A DNA stretch of 64,000 nt from positions 1,054,001 to 1,118,000 of the forward strand of contig CP013997.1 of the NCBI GenBank assembly GCA_001534745.1, in the 5' to 3' direction. Under the pieces are notes generated by a model. It was not told where the DNA came from and ran no database searches. It saw only the letters and a program-made list of their open reading frames with translations. The DNA comes from Pseudomonas monteilii. GTDB taxonomy: Bacteria > Pseudomonadota > Gammaproteobacteria > Pseudomonadales > Pseudomonadaceae. Positions 1-9,772 of this stretch are shown piece after piece. Within the stretch, counting starts at the first letter, position 1. The number at the start of each line of letters is the position of its first letter. The position numbers and the translations under genes were made by a program.

Positions 1-1380
1 ACGGACCTGGAGCTCTACAAGAACTTCGAGGACCGCCTCAAGCAGCACATGGCCAGCTACCAGGGCACCATCCGCACCCCGGACGACCAAGCCAGTTTCG
101 ACGTCTTCGTCAAGCTGGAGCAGGACTACATGACCCTGGTCAACCAAGTGCTGGCAGCCTATCGGCAGCGCAACTATGCCCAGGCCGAACGGCTGATCAC
201 CGACCAGTTGACGCCGGTCTGGATGGAAGGGCGCAAGCACCTCAATACCGTCATCGAGCGAAACCGTGAAGCCGCCGATCAGGCCAGCGATGCGATCGTG
301 GTCGCCGTGGCCACGGCCAAAGGCAGCATGATCGTGTCCCTGGCCCTGGCGATCGTCGCCGCTGGCGTCTGCGGCCTGCTCTTGCTGCGCGCCATCACCA
401 CACCCATGCGCGCCATGGTCGAAGCCCTCGATCGCCTGCGCTCCGGGGATTTGAGCATGCGCCTGAACCTCGACCGCAAGGACGAGTTCGATGCCGTGCA
501 GACCGGCTTCAACGAGATGGCCGAATCCCTGGCGGCCCTGGTGTCCCAGGCGCAGCGCTCGTCGGTGCAGGTGACCACCTCGGTCACCGAGATCGCCGCC
601 ACGTCGCGCCAGCAGCAGGCGACGGCCACCGAGACGGCCGCGACCACCACCGAGATCGGCGCGACCTCGCGGGAGATCGCCGCGACCTCCCGTGACCTGG
701 TGCGCACCATGACCGAGGTGACCTCGGCAGCGGACCAGGCTTCGGTGCTGGCCGGTTCGGGCCAGCAGGGGCTGGCGCGCATGGAAGAGACCATGCACCA
801 GGTGATGGGCGCCGCCGATCTGGTCAATGCCAAGCTGGCGATCCTCAACGAGAAGGCCGGCAACATCAACCAGGTCGTGGTGACCATCGTCAAGGTCGCC
901 GACCAGACCAACCTGCTGTCGCTCAACGCCGCCATCGAGGCCGAGAAAGCCGGCGAGTATGGCCGCGGCTTCGCCGTGGTCGCCACCGAGGTGCGTCGCC
1001 TGGCCGACCAGACCGCCGTGGCCACCTACGACATCGAGCAGATGGTGCGCGAGATCCAGTCTGCGGTGTCGGCGGGGGTGATGGGCATGGACAAGTTCTC
1101 CGAAGAAGTGCGCCGAGGCATGTTCGAGGTGCAGCAGGTGGGCGAGCAGCTGACCCAGATCATTCATCAGGTGCAGGCGCTGGCCCCCCGGGTGCTGATG
1201 GTCAACGATGGCATGCAGGCCCAGGCCACGGGCGCCGAGCAGATCAACCAGGCGCTGGCCCAGCTCAGCGATGCCAGCACCCAGACCGTCGAATCCCTGC
1301 GCCAGGCCAGCTCGGCCATCGACGAGCTGAGCCAGGTCGCGGTGGGGCTGCGCGGCGGCGTGTCGCGCTTCAAGGTGTGA
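1..1380 (+). CDS. wspA: WspA, membrane methyl-accepting chemoreceptor (5' truncated by window edge)
   Basis: Receptor that opens the Wsp surface-sensing pathway. It senses contact or envelope stress and controls the WspE kinase. The reading frame is open from base 1, so 459 C-terminal residues are visible and roughly 80 N-terminal ones (first membrane segment, part of the periplasmic domain) lie outside. A membrane helix is seen at about visible residues 108-129, then a HAMP domain, then the long coiled-coil signalling domain. The hairpin tip reads [20 protein letters not shown], close to the MCP consensus. The stop overlaps the GTG start of wspB. Identity rests on the receptor type plus the full wspB-F,R set downstream. 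Confidence 0.95.
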   Translation, partial: TDLELYKNFEDRLKQHMASYQGTIRTPDDQASFDVFVKLEQDYMTLVNQVLAAYRQRNYAQAERLITDQLTPVWMEGRKHLNTVIERNREAADQASDAIVVAVATAKGSMIVSLALAIVAAGVCGLLLLRAITTPMRAMVEALDRLRSGDLSMRLNLDRKDEFDAVQTGFNEMAESLAALVSQAQRSSVQVTTSVTEIAATSRQQQATATETAATTTEIGATSREIAATSRDLVRTMTEVTSAADQASVLAGSGQQGLARMEETMHQVMGAADLVNAKLAILNEKAGNINQVVVTIVKVADQTNLLSLNAAIEAEKAGEYGRGFAVVATEVRRLADQTAVATYDIEQMVREIQSAVSAGVMGMDKFSEEVRRGMFEVQQVGEQLTQIIHQVQALAPRVLMVNDGMQAQATGAEQINQALAQLSDASTQTVESLRQASSAIDELSQVAVGLRGGVSRFKV

Positions 1381-1907
1381 GCGCGGTGGACTTGCCGATG
1401 TCCGCACCTTCGTCATCGACGCATGCCAAGGGCACCCTGTATCTGCAGTTCACCCTGGGCGAGCAACGCTTTGCCGTGGACGTGCGCGAGGTGATCGAAG
1501 TGCTGCCCTGGCGTGCGCTCAAACCGATCGCCGAGGCGCCTGCCTGGGTCGTCGGCCTCCTGGCCCACCGAGGCCAGCTGATTCCGGTGCTCGACCTGTC
1601 GTCACGCAGTGTCGGTCGGCCAGCGCAACGCCGGACCAGCACCCGCCTGGTGCTGGTGCACTATCAGCCCGAGACGACTGCGGCACGCCAGCCATTGGGG
1701 CTGGTGCTCGAGCGGGCCACCGACACCGTGCGGCATCCTGCCGAAGCCTTCAGACCCTACGGGCTGGACACGGGCCAGGCACGTTACCTGGGGCCGGTGC
1801 TCGAGGATGCGCAAGGCCTGTTGCAGCGCATCGAGGTCGGGCAGTTGTTGCCCGATGATGTCCGCGCCGTGCTGTTCCCCGTGCCGGTCGAGACGAGGTC
1901 ATCATGA
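1377..1907 (+). CDS. wspB: WspB, CheW-like coupling protein
   Basis: CheW-type adaptor that links the WspA receptor to the WspE kinase. The 176-residue protein carries one CheW fold: [20 protein letters not shown] near the N-terminus, then the [19 protein letters not shown] core typical of the family. It starts with GTG inside the last codons of wspA (GTGA overlap), which implies translational coupling. It is one of two CheW-like proteins here. In the characterised P. aeruginosa system WspB and WspD act as distinct adaptors, and the distinction here rests on gene order. Confidence 0.93.
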   Translation: MSAVDLPMSAPSSSTHAKGTLYLQFTLGEQRFAVDVREVIEVLPWRALKPIAEAPAWVVGLLAHRGQLIPVLDLSSRSVGRPAQRRTSTRLVLVHYQPETTAARQPLGLVLERATDTVRHPAEAFRPYGLDTGQARYLGPVLEDAQGLLQRIEVGQLLPDDVRAVLFPVPVETRSS

Positions 1908-3154
1908 TCGAGCAGCGGTTCTTCGATTTTCTCCACCAGCGGATCGGGCTGGACGTCGCTTCGGTGGGCGAGACCATGGTGCAGCGCGCCCTGCGTCAGC
2001 GCTGCGACGCCCTTGGGCTGAACGGCCTGGATGACTATTGGCTGAGCCTGCAGCATTCGCCCCAGGAGCAGCAGGCCCTGATCGAAGCGGTCATCGTTCC
2101 GGAAACCTGGTTCTTCCGCTACCCCGAGTCGTTCGGCGCGTTGGCGACACTGGCCCGCACACGGCTGGCCGCGCTCCACGACAGCCGCCCCCTGCGCATC
2201 CTGAGTCTGCCCTGTTCCACGGGCGAGGAACCGTATTCCATCGCCATGGCCCTGCTCGATGCCGGCGTGCCGGGCAGCGCCTTCAGGGTCGACGCGATGG
2301 ACATCAGCCCGGACTCGATCGCCAAGGCCGAACGCGGTGTCTACGGGCGCAATGCCTTTCGCGGCACCGACCTGGGGTTTCGCGAGCGCTACTTCCACGT
2401 GGAGGCCGACGGCCACCGGCTCGACGAGCGGGTCCGCCGTCAGGTCGACCTGCGCGCTGGCAATCTGCTCGACCCGCGGCTCGAAGCCCGTGCCGGGCAT
2501 TACGATTTCGTGTTCTGCCGCAATCTGCTGATCTATTTCGACACCCCGACCCAGCAGCGCGCCTTCGAGGTGCTGACGTTGATGACGCATGCCGACGGCG
2601 TGCTGTTCATCGGGCCTGCCGAAGGGAGCCTGCTGGCGCGCCTGGGCATGCGTCCGTTGGGCGTCCCGCAGTCGTTCGCCTACGTCCGCCAGGCGCCGCC
2701 GCCGACGCCCCGTGCGCCCGCGAGCAGGCCTCGAGCGTTTTCCCCACCCCCGATGCCTCGGCCCTTGCCTGCACCGCCACGGCCACTGCGCCAGGTGGCC
2801 TCGGCACCCGCGCCGGTGGCCGCCCCGATTCGCCGCGACAGCGAAGCCGAACTGCTCGCCCAGATTCGCGCCCAGGCCAATGCCGGGGCCAGCGACGAGG
2901 CGCGGCGTACCTGCCAGCGCTACCTGCAGCAGTTTGAACCGCGCGCGCAGGTGTTCTACTGGCTGGGTCTGCTCAGCGATACCGCCGGCGATGCCCAGCA
3001 GGCCCAGCAGCTGTACCGCAAGGCGCTGTATCTGGAGCCTCAACATGCCGAGGCCCTGGCGCAACTGGCCGCGCTGCTGACGGCCAACGGCGATGCGCCC
3101 GGTGCACAGCGTCTGCTGGCCCGGGCGGCACGTGCACGCGGGGAGGTTGAATGA
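1904..3154 (+). CDS. wspC: WspC, CheR-type methyltransferase with C-terminal TPR region
   Basis: SAM-dependent glutamate O-methyltransferase that methylates WspA and raises signalling; WspF opposes it. The 416 residues divide into a CheR N-terminal helical domain (about 1-75), a methyltransferase domain with the SAM-binding stretch LPCSTGEEPYSIAMALLDA (about 102-120) and the FVFCRNLLIYFD motif (about 202-213), a proline-rich linker (about 264-308), and a TPR-like helical tail (about 316-416) containing AEALAQLAALL. The start ATG overlaps the wspB stop (ATGA), and the end overlaps wspD in the same way. The linker and TPR tail are what separate WspC-type CheR from the short chemotaxis CheR. Confidence 0.95.
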   Translation: MIEQRFFDFLHQRIGLDVASVGETMVQRALRQRCDALGLNGLDDYWLSLQHSPQEQQALIEAVIVPETWFFRYPESFGALATLARTRLAALHDSRPLRILSLPCSTGEEPYSIAMALLDAGVPGSAFRVDAMDISPDSIAKAERGVYGRNAFRGTDLGFRERYFHVEADGHRLDERVRRQVDLRAGNLLDPRLEARAGHYDFVFCRNLLIYFDTPTQQRAFEVLTLMTHADGVLFIGPAEGSLLARLGMRPLGVPQSFAYVRQAPPPTPRAPASRPRAFSPPPMPRPLPAPPRPLRQVASAPAPVAAPIRRDSEAELLAQIRAQANAGASDEARRTCQRYLQQFEPRAQVFYWLGLLSDTAGDAQQAQQLYRKALYLEPQHAEALAQLAALLTANGDAPGAQRLLARAARARGEVE

Positions 3155-3828
3155 TGGACGCGCCACGCATCCCCCTGATCGCCGAGGACGCTGACCGTAT
3201 CGACGACTGCTGGAATCGCATCGGTGTGCAAGGCGATCGCAGCTGCGCGCGGCTGGTCGAGCACGTGCACTGTCGCAACTGCGAGGTCCATGCCGAGGCG
3301 GCGACACGCCTGCTTGACCGGTATGCGCTGGTTCGTCAGGCGGCAGAGGCGGAGCAGGCGACGGTGCCGGTCTCGTCGGCATCTGCCGAAGGGCGTCCGC
3401 TGTTGCTGTTCCGTCTGGGGCAGGAATGGCTGGCCCTGCCTACGGCCTGCCTGGTCGAGATCGCTCCGATGCAGACCATTCATTCCTTGCCCCATCAACG
3501 CTCGCAGGCCTTGCAGGGCGTGGCCAACGTGCGCGGTGCCCTGGTGCCGTGCCTGTCGTTGGTCGCGCTGTTGCAGATCGACCCTGGGACATCGCCAGCA
3601 GCGACCCGGCGCTGCGTGCCGCGCATGCTGACGTTGACCACGCCCCAGGGGCCGGTGGTGTTGGCCGTGGATGAAGTCGAGGGCATTCATCGCCTGGCGA
3701 TCGATGTACAGGCGAACGAGGGGCAGGCCGCGCCCTTCACGGCGGCGCTGTTGCACTGGCGTGAGCGCACCGTGCGCGTGCTCGATCAACAGCAGGTGGT
3801 GGCCGCCGTGAACCGGAGCCTGTCATGA
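3151..3828 (+). CDS. wspD: WspD, CheW-like coupling protein
   Basis: Second CheW-type adaptor of the Wsp complex. The 225-residue protein has an N-terminal extension of about 75 residues containing a CxxC-like pair (HCRNCEVH), followed by one CheW domain (PLLLFRLGQEWLALPTACLV ... LQGVANVRGALVPCLSLVAL). It sits between the methyltransferase and the kinase, overlapping wspC by four bases (ATGA) and wspE likewise. The extension with paired Cys/His is seen here, but no function can be assigned from the sequence. Confidence 0.93.
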   Translation: MMDAPRIPLIAEDADRIDDCWNRIGVQGDRSCARLVEHVHCRNCEVHAEAATRLLDRYALVRQAAEAEQATVPVSSASAEGRPLLLFRLGQEWLALPTACLVEIAPMQTIHSLPHQRSQALQGVANVRGALVPCLSLVALLQIDPGTSPAATRRCVPRMLTLTTPQGPVVLAVDEVEGIHRLAIDVQANEGQAAPFTAALLHWRERTVRVLDQQQVVAAVNRSLS

Positions 3829-6095
3829 CCCCCGAACAGATGCGCGATGCCTCGCTGCTGGAACTGTTCGCCCTCGAAGCCGAGGCCCAGACGCAGGTGC
3901 TCAATGTCGGCCTGCTGTCGTTGGAGCGCGATCCCCGGCAGGCCGATCAGCTGGAGGCGTGCATGCGTGCGGCGCACTCGCTCAAGGGGGCGGCGCGTAT
4001 CGTCGGCCTCGATGCCGGCGTGCAGGTCGCCCATGTCATGGAGGATTGCCTGGTCGCCGCCCAGCAGGGGCAGTTGCGCCTGCGTGCCGAACACATCGAT
4101 GCGCTGCTGCAAGGTACCGACCTGCTGATGCGCATCGCCACGCCGAGCGATACCCAGGCCCGTGACGCCGTGCCGGGGTTCCTGGCGCGTATCGCTGGGC
4201 TGCTGGCTTCGCCTGCTGCGCCGGAGCGCACGTTCGAGCCGCCTGCGCCCGTGCCTGAAGCCTCGCCGTCACCCGCACCGTCGATCCCGTCGCCTGCCGT
4301 GGCAGAGCCGACTATCCCCGAGCCGGCCAGGCGTGCCGGGGAGGGCGCCGAGCGGGTGCTGCGGGTCACTGCCGACCGGCTCGACAGCCTGCTGGACCTG
4401 TCCAGCAAGGCACTGGTCGAGACGCAGCGGCTCAAGCCCTTGCTGACCACCTTGCAGCGCCTCAGGCGCCTGCACGACCAGGGCATGCGCGCGCTCGACG
4501 ACCTGCGCACCCAGATCGAAGGCAAGCCCCACGATGTCGAGGTCATCGATGCGCTGGCGCAGACCCAGCGCCTGCTGGTCCAGACCCGTGAAGTGCTGCA
4601 GCAGCAGGCCGCCGAGCTGGACGAGTTCGGCTGGCAGGCCGGCCAGCGTGCGCAATCGCTCTACGACACTGCGCTGGCCTGCCGCATGCGCCCGATCGCC
4701 GATGTGTTGACCGGGCAGGGCCGCATGGTGCGTGACCTGGGACGATCGCTGGGCAAGCAGGCCCGGCTGCACATCGAGGGCGACAAGACCCAGGTCGACC
4801 GCGACGTGCTGGAAAAGCTCGACGCGCCCTTGACCCACCTGCTGCGCAACGCGGTGGACCATGGGCTGGAACTTCCGGCGCAACGGGTACTGGCTGGCAA
4901 GCCCGAGCGCGGCACGATTCGCCTGCGTGCCTCGCATCAGGCCGGCCTGCTGGTGCTCGAGCTGAGCGACGACGGTGCCGGGGTCGATCTGCGGGCCTTG
5001 AGCCGCAGCATCGTCCAGCGCGGCCTGTCCCCGGCCGAGACCGTGGCCGAAATGAGTGAAGAGGAGCTGCTCAGCTTCCTGTTCCTGCCAGGCTTCAGCC
5101 TGCGCGACACGGTGACCGAGGTGTCCGGGCGGGGCGTAGGGTTGGATGCGGTGCAGCACATGGTGCGCGAGCTGCATGGGGCCATTCGCCTGACCCAGGT
5201 GGCTGGCCAGGGCTGTCGTTTCCACCTCGAAGTGCCGCTGACCCTGTCGGTGGTGCGCAGCCTGGTGGTCGAGGTCAGCGGCGAGGCTTATGCCTTCCCC
5301 TTGGCGCACATCGAGCGCACGGTGCGGGTGGCGAGCACGTCGGTGGTGCAGGCCGAAGGGCGCCAGCATTTCTGGTACGAGGGGCAACTGGTCGGCCTGG
5401 TCGCCGCCAGTCAGCTGCTCGACCGGCCTCGGGACACCGGGCAGGCGTCCGACATGGCCGTGGTGATCATCCGCGAGCAGACGCGCCTGTACGGCGTGGC
5501 GGTCGACCGTCTGCTCGGCGAGCGCGTGCTGGTGGTGATGCCGCTCGATCCACGGCTGGGCAAGGTGCAGGACATTTCGGCCGGTGCCTTGCTGGACGAC
5601 GGTCGCGTGGTCCTGATCGTGGATGTCGAGGACCTGCTGCGTTCGGTGGACAAGCTGCTCGGCACCGGACGCCTGGAGCGCATCGAGCCCGGCGCCGGTA
5701 CCGTGGCAGGGCTGCCACGCAAGCGCATCCTGGTGGTGGACGACTCGCTCACCGTGCGCGAGCTGCAGCGCAAGCTGCTGACCCACCGAGGCTACGACGT
5801 GGCCGTGGCGGTGGATGGCATGGATGGCTGGAATGCCCTGCGTGGCGAGGCCTTCGACCTGCTGATCACCGACATCGACATGCCGCGCATGGACGGTATC
5901 GAGCTGGTGACGTTGGTACGCCGTGACCAGCGGTTGCAGTCGTTGCCGGTCATGGTGGTGTCCTACAAGGATCGTGAAGAAGACCGACGGCGTGGTCTGG
6001 ACGCCGGGGCCGACTATTATCTGGCCAAGGCCAGCTTCCATGACGACGCGTTGTTGGATGCCGTGGTCGATTTGATCGGAGTGGCGCAAGGATGA
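3825..6095 (+). CDS. wspE: WspE, hybrid CheA-type histidine kinase with receiver domain
   Basis: Central kinase of the pathway; it phosphorylates WspR and WspF. The 756 residues run: Hpt domain with His51 in AAHSLKGAAR; an Ala/Pro-rich linker (about 140-175); a dimerisation and HATPase region with the N box HLLRNAVDHGLE near residue 338 and the G box GRGVGLDAVQHMV; a CheW-like regulatory domain; and a C-terminal receiver from about 632 with phospho-acceptor Asp683 in LLITDIDMP. This CheA-REC layout is diagnostic for WspE. It overlaps wspD and wspF by four bases each. Confidence 0.96.
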   Translation: MTPEQMRDASLLELFALEAEAQTQVLNVGLLSLERDPRQADQLEACMRAAHSLKGAARIVGLDAGVQVAHVMEDCLVAAQQGQLRLRAEHIDALLQGTDLLMRIATPSDTQARDAVPGFLARIAGLLASPAAPERTFEPPAPVPEASPSPAPSIPSPAVAEPTIPEPARRAGEGAERVLRVTADRLDSLLDLSSKALVETQRLKPLLTTLQRLRRLHDQGMRALDDLRTQIEGKPHDVEVIDALAQTQRLLVQTREVLQQQAAELDEFGWQAGQRAQSLYDTALACRMRPIADVLTGQGRMVRDLGRSLGKQARLHIEGDKTQVDRDVLEKLDAPLTHLLRNAVDHGLELPAQRVLAGKPERGTIRLRASHQAGLLVLELSDDGAGVDLRALSRSIVQRGLSPAETVAEMSEEELLSFLFLPGFSLRDTVTEVSGRGVGLDAVQHMVRELHGAIRLTQVAGQGCRFHLEVPLTLSVVRSLVVEVSGEAYAFPLAHIERTVRVASTSVVQAEGRQHFWYEGQLVGLVAASQLLDRPRDTGQASDMAVVIIREQTRLYGVAVDRLLGERVLVVMPLDPRLGKVQDISAGALLDDGRVVLIVDVEDLLRSVDKLLGTGRLERIEPGAGTVAGLPRKRILVVDDSLTVRELQRKLLTHRGYDVAVAVDGMDGWNALRGEAFDLLITDIDMPRMDGIELVTLVRRDQRLQSLPVMVVSYKDREEDRRRGLDAGADYYLAKASFHDDALLDAVVDLIGVAQG

Positions 6096-7105
6096 AGATT
6101 GCTCTTGTCAACGACATGCCCATGGCGCTGGAAGCCCTGCGCCGCGCCTTGGCGTTCGAGCCGGCCCATCAGGTGATCTGGGTGGCCAGCAACGGTGCCG
6201 AAGCCGTCCGGCGCTGCACCGAGCAGACGCCGGACCTGATCCTGATGGACCTGATCATGCCGGTGATGGACGGTGTGGAGGCCACGCGCCAGATCATGGC
6301 CACAACCCCTTGCGCCATCGTCATCGTCACCGTCGATCGCAAGCAGAACGTGCACCGGGTCTTCGAGGCCATGGGGCACGGCGCGCTGGACGTGGTGGAC
6401 ACCCCGGCACTGGGTGCAGGCGATCCGCGCGAGGCGGCGGCACCCTTGTTGCGCAAGATCTTCAACATCGGCTGGCTGATCGGCCAGCAGCGCAGCGAGA
6501 CAGTACGCAGCCTGCCGGCTGCCCCGCGGCCCACCGTGCAACGGCAGAAATTGGTGGCCATCGGCTCGTCCGCCGGTGGACCCGCCGCGCTGGAAGTCAT
6601 CCTGCGGGCACTGCCCAGAAATTTTCCTGCGGCCATCGTGCTGGTGCAGCATGTCGACCAGGTCTTCGCCGGTGGCATGGCCGACTGGCTGAACAGTGTG
6701 TCCACCTTGCCCGTGCGTCTGGCCCGCGAAGGCGAGACCCCGCAGCCGGGCCAGGTACTGCTGGCTGGCACCAATCACCATCTGCGCTTGCTCAGTAGTG
6801 GCATTTTGGCTTATACAGCCGACCCAGTGGACGAGATCTATCGACCTTCCATCGATGTGTTCTTTGACAGCGTTGCGCGGTTCTGGACCGGGGACGCGGT
6901 TGGGGTCTTGCTCACCGGCATGGGGCGCGATGGCGCTCAGGGGTTGAAGGCCATGCGCCAACACGACTTTCTGACCATTGCCCAGGACCAGCACAGCAGT
7001 GCAGTGTATGGCATGCCCAAGGCTGCCGCGGCCATCGACGCCGCGGTGGAAATTCGCCCATTGGACGGCATCGCTCAACGTTTGACGGACAGTTTCCCGA
7101 CATGA
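6092..7105 (+). CDS. wspF: WspF, CheB-type receptor methylesterase with receiver domain
   Basis: Negative feedback arm of Wsp: it removes methyl groups from WspA. Loss of function in P. aeruginosa locks WspR active and gives wrinkly colonies. The 337 residues hold an N-terminal receiver with Asp53 in LILMDLIMP and a C-terminal CheB methylesterase domain with the Ser motif IGSSAGGPAALEV, the His motif VLVQHVDQVF and the Asp motif GMGRDGAQG, so the catalytic triad is present. It overlaps wspE by four bases. All key residues look intact, so the locus shows no sign of the adaptive wspF mutations common in laboratory or clinical isolates. Confidence 0.95.
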   Translation: MKIALVNDMPMALEALRRALAFEPAHQVIWVASNGAEAVRRCTEQTPDLILMDLIMPVMDGVEATRQIMATTPCAIVIVTVDRKQNVHRVFEAMGHGALDVVDTPALGAGDPREAAAPLLRKIFNIGWLIGQQRSETVRSLPAAPRPTVQRQKLVAIGSSAGGPAALEVILRALPRNFPAAIVLVQHVDQVFAGGMADWLNSVSTLPVRLAREGETPQPGQVLLAGTNHHLRLLSSGILAYTADPVDEIYRPSIDVFFDSVARFWTGDAVGVLLTGMGRDGAQGLKAMRQHDFLTIAQDQHSSAVYGMPKAAAAIDAAVEIRPLDGIAQRLTDSFPT

Positions 7106-7157
7106 AAACCAGCAATGACATGCAGCGCCTACCCGCCGCCAGCCCAGTGGTCCCTCA

Positions 7158-8162
7158 ATGAGCGAACTCTCGCTGGAAGGCTTGATGCACACCGACGCGC
7201 AGTCGGCGATGGTGCTGCTGGTCGATGACCAGGCCATGATCGGTGAAGCGGTGCGGCGTAGCCTGGCCCATGAAGACAACATCGATTTCCATTTCTGTGC
7301 CGACCCACGCCAGGCGCTGGAGCAGGCCATCGAGCTCAAGCCGACGGTCATTCTCCAGGACCTGGTCATGCCCGGGCTCGACGGCCTGAGCCTGGTGCGC
7401 GAGTACCGTGCCCATCCGGCCACGCAGGACATCCCGATCATCGTGCTGTCGAGCAAGGAAGACGCCCTGATCAAGAGCGCGGCCTTCGCCGCCGGCGCCA
7501 ACGACTACCTGGTCAAGCTGCCCGACACCATCGAGCTGGTGGCGCGCATCCGCTACCACTCGCGCTCTTACCTGACCTTGCTGCAACGCGACGAGGCCTA
7601 CCGCGCCTTGCGCGTCAGCCAGCAGCAGTTGCTCGACACCAACCTGGTGCTGCAGCGGCTGATGAATTCCGACGGCCTGACCGGGCTGTCCAACCGTCGC
7701 CATTTCGACGAGTACCTGGAGCTGGAATGGCGACGCGCGATGCGCGAGCAGCAGCAACTGTCGCTGCTGATGATCGACGTGGACTATTTCAAGGCGTTCA
7801 ACGACACCTTCGGGCACCTGGCCGGCGATGAGGCCCTGGGCAAGGTCGCTGGCGCCATTCGCGGTTCGTGCGGCCGGCCCAGCGACCTGCCGGCGCGCTA
7901 TGGCGGTGAAGAGTTCGCCCTGGTACTGCCCAATACCTCCCCGGGCGGCGCCCGGTTGGTGGCCGAGAAACTGCGTCAGAGCGTGGTGGCGTTGAACATC
8001 CCGCACACCTCGCCCCATGCCAACGCGTGCCTGACCGTGAGCATCGGCCTGGCCACCCATGTGCCGAGCATCGGCAGTCAGTGTCGGCAGTTGATCCTGG
8101 CGGCCGACAAGGGGCTGTACCAGGCCAAGGCTTCGGGGCGCAATCAGGTGTGCGTCGTCTAG
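7158..8162 (+). CDS. wspR: WspR, response-regulator diguanylate cyclase
   Basis: Output of the pathway: makes cyclic-di-GMP from two GTP when phosphorylated. The 334 residues comprise a receiver (phospho-acceptor Asp68 in VILQDLVMP), a helical linker (about 135-170) and a GGDEF-family domain with active-site GGEEF at 249-253. An inhibitory I-site RxxD (RPSD, 240-243) lies five residues upstream, so product feedback is probably retained. It begins 52 bases after wspF, the only clear gap in the operon, and no strong ribosome-binding site is seen before the chosen ATG. The gene is followed by REP elements rather than a classical terminator. Confidence 0.96.
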   Translation: MSELSLEGLMHTDAQSAMVLLVDDQAMIGEAVRRSLAHEDNIDFHFCADPRQALEQAIELKPTVILQDLVMPGLDGLSLVREYRAHPATQDIPIIVLSSKEDALIKSAAFAAGANDYLVKLPDTIELVARIRYHSRSYLTLLQRDEAYRALRVSQQQLLDTNLVLQRLMNSDGLTGLSNRRHFDEYLELEWRRAMREQQQLSLLMIDVDYFKAFNDTFGHLAGDEALGKVAGAIRGSCGRPSDLPARYGGEEFALVLPNTSPGGARLVAEKLRQSVVALNIPHTSPHANACLTVSIGLATHVPSIGSQCRQLILAADKGLYQAKASGRNQVCVV

Positions 8163-8583
8163 GACCGAGGCAGGGAAGGGCCGCTGTGCGGCCCAATCGC
8201 GGGCAAGCCCGCTCCCACAGAAGGGCGCTCGTCACGCCGAAGCAGGGGTGCAATCGGGACTTGTGGGAGCTGGCTTGCCAGCGATAGCGTCCGGTCCGTC
8301 ACCGCCTGCATCGCGGGCAAGCCCGCTCCCACAGAGGGGGCGCTCGTCACACCGAAGCATGGTTGGAATCGGGACCTGTGGGAGCTGGCTTGCCAGCGAT
8401 CAGGACGTGCAGCCCTTGAGCACGTTCACGCGTGCCGCCTGCCCGCCAGCGACCGGCGTTCGCTTGTCGCTCGACACGCGCTTCAAGCCACCCGGCGTCT
8501 CATCGCTTCCCGGTTGCCGCGCCCCGCAGGGCTTGAGGTATACTCCTCGGCTTTTCACTGTTTACCGACGAGAGCCGCCCGCC
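8163..8583. other. wspR-prfB intergenic region
   Basis: This 421-base gap holds no supported gene. Its first half contains a direct duplication of a roughly 90-base REP doublet (listed separately). The second half should hold the prfB promoter: a short AT-rich run (ggtatactcctcgg) lies about 50 bases before the prfB start and contains a TATACT-like -10 hexamer. Open frames running through the region are not convincing: they read through REP palindromes and have no ribosome-binding site. Confidence 0.7.
8196..8400. repeat. Tandem pair of REP doublets (BIME-like)
   Basis: Two near-identical units lie at 8196-8285 and 8310-8400. Each opens with the palindromic REP core GCGGGCAAGCCCGCTCCCAC and closes with a second, related but inverted core (GTGGGAGCTGGCTTGCCAGC). 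The spacers also match (CGCTCGTCAC, then CCGAAGCA), differing by a few substitutions and one inserted base. Outward-facing REP pairs of this sort are typical of P. putida intergenic regions. The extended identity across spacers points to duplication of the whole doublet rather than two independent insertions. Confidence 0.9.
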
Positions 8584-9679
8584 ATGGAAATCCAACCGAT
8601 CCTGAACACCATCAAGGACCTCACCGAGCGCTCCCAGTCCATTCGGGGGTATCTTTGACTACGATCACAAACATGATCGTCTGACCGAAGTCAACCGCGA
8701 GCTGGAAGACCCCAACGTCTGGAACAAGCCCGAGTACGCTCAGGCCCTCGGTCGCGAGCGTGCCATGCTGGCCCAGGTGGTCGAGACCCTCGACAAGCTG
8801 GCCAACGGTCTGGCCGACTGCAAGGACCTGCTCGACATGGCCGTCGAGGAAGACGACGAAGGCACTGTCAGCGACGTCGAGACCGAACTGCAGGCCCTGG
8901 ACGAATCCCTGGCCCAGCTCGAGTTCCGTCGCATGTTCAGCGGCGAGATGGACATGAACAACGCCTACCTGGACATCCAGGCCGGCTCCGGCGGCACCGA
9001 GGCCCAGGACTGGGCCAACATCCTGCTGCGCATGTACCTGCGCTGGGCCGACAAGCGCGGCTTCGACGCCACCATCATTGAGCTGTCCGAAGGCGAAGTA
9101 GCCGGCATCAAGGGCGCCACCGTGCACATCAAGGGCGAGTACGCCTTCGGTTGGCTGCGCACCGAGATCGGCGTGCACCGTCTGGTGCGCAAGAGCCCGT
9201 TCGACTCCGGCGCCCGTCGTCACACGTCGTTCTCCGCGGTGTTCGTCTCGCCCGAGATCGACGACAAGGTCGAGATCGAGATCAACCCGTCCGACCTGCG
9301 CATCGACACCTACCGCTCCTCCGGGGCCGGTGGTCAGCACGTCAACACCACCGACTCGGCGGTGCGGATCACCCACGTGCCGACCAACACGGTCGTGGCC
9401 TGCCAGAACGAACGTTCCCAGCACGCCAACAAGGACACCGCCATGAAAATGCTGCGGGCCAAGTTGTACGAGCTGGAGATGCAGAAGCGCAATGCCGCGT
9501 CCCAGGCGCTGGAAGACAGCAAGTCGGACATCGGCTGGGGTCACCAGATCCGTTCCTACGTGCTCGACGACTCGCGCATCAAGGACCTGCGGACCGGTGT
9601 CGAGCGCAGCGACTGCAACAAGGTGCTGGACGGTGATATCGACCAGTACCTGGAAGCCAGCCTCAAGCAGGGGCTGTAA
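8584..9679 (+). CDS. prfB: Peptide chain release factor 2 (programmed +1 frameshift)
   Basis: Recognises UAA/UGA stop codons and triggers peptide release on the ribosome. The coding sequence is split: 8584-8655 (24 codons), then a shift past the first base of an in-frame UGA, then 8657-9679, giving 364 residues, the usual RF2 length. The SPF anticodon tripeptide is in [15 protein letters not shown] and the catalytic GGQ loop in [14 protein letters not shown]. The in-frame UGA is read by RF2 itself, so low RF2 promotes the shift (autoregulation, established for E. coli prfB). It is followed by lysS after 93 bases, a common pair. Confidence 0.97.
8641..8659 (+). promoter_or_regulatory. prfB: prfB +1 programmed frameshift site
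   Basis: The codons read ATT CGG GGG TAT CTT TGA C. CTT TGA C is the canonical slippery codon, stop and following C. The G-rich CGGGGG three bases before CTT acts as the internal Shine-Dalgarno-like element. E. coli has AGGGGG at this point, so one base differs while the G run is kept. A frame check from the ATG at 8584 and from the GGQ-containing downstream frame confirms a +1 shift at CTT. Confidence 0.96.
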
Positions 9680-9772
9680 CCCTCCCGTCCGTGGCAGGCC
9701 CGTGTCGGCGAGCCTGCCAGCGCGATCCCTCACCCGCGAGGGCAATGAATACCTGATGGAAACGATGACGAC

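Noticed and set aside
1784..3382. Long open frame on the - strand over wspC
   Set aside because: High-GC mirror of a well-supported gene; no motifs, low-complexity Arg/Gly/Gln composition.
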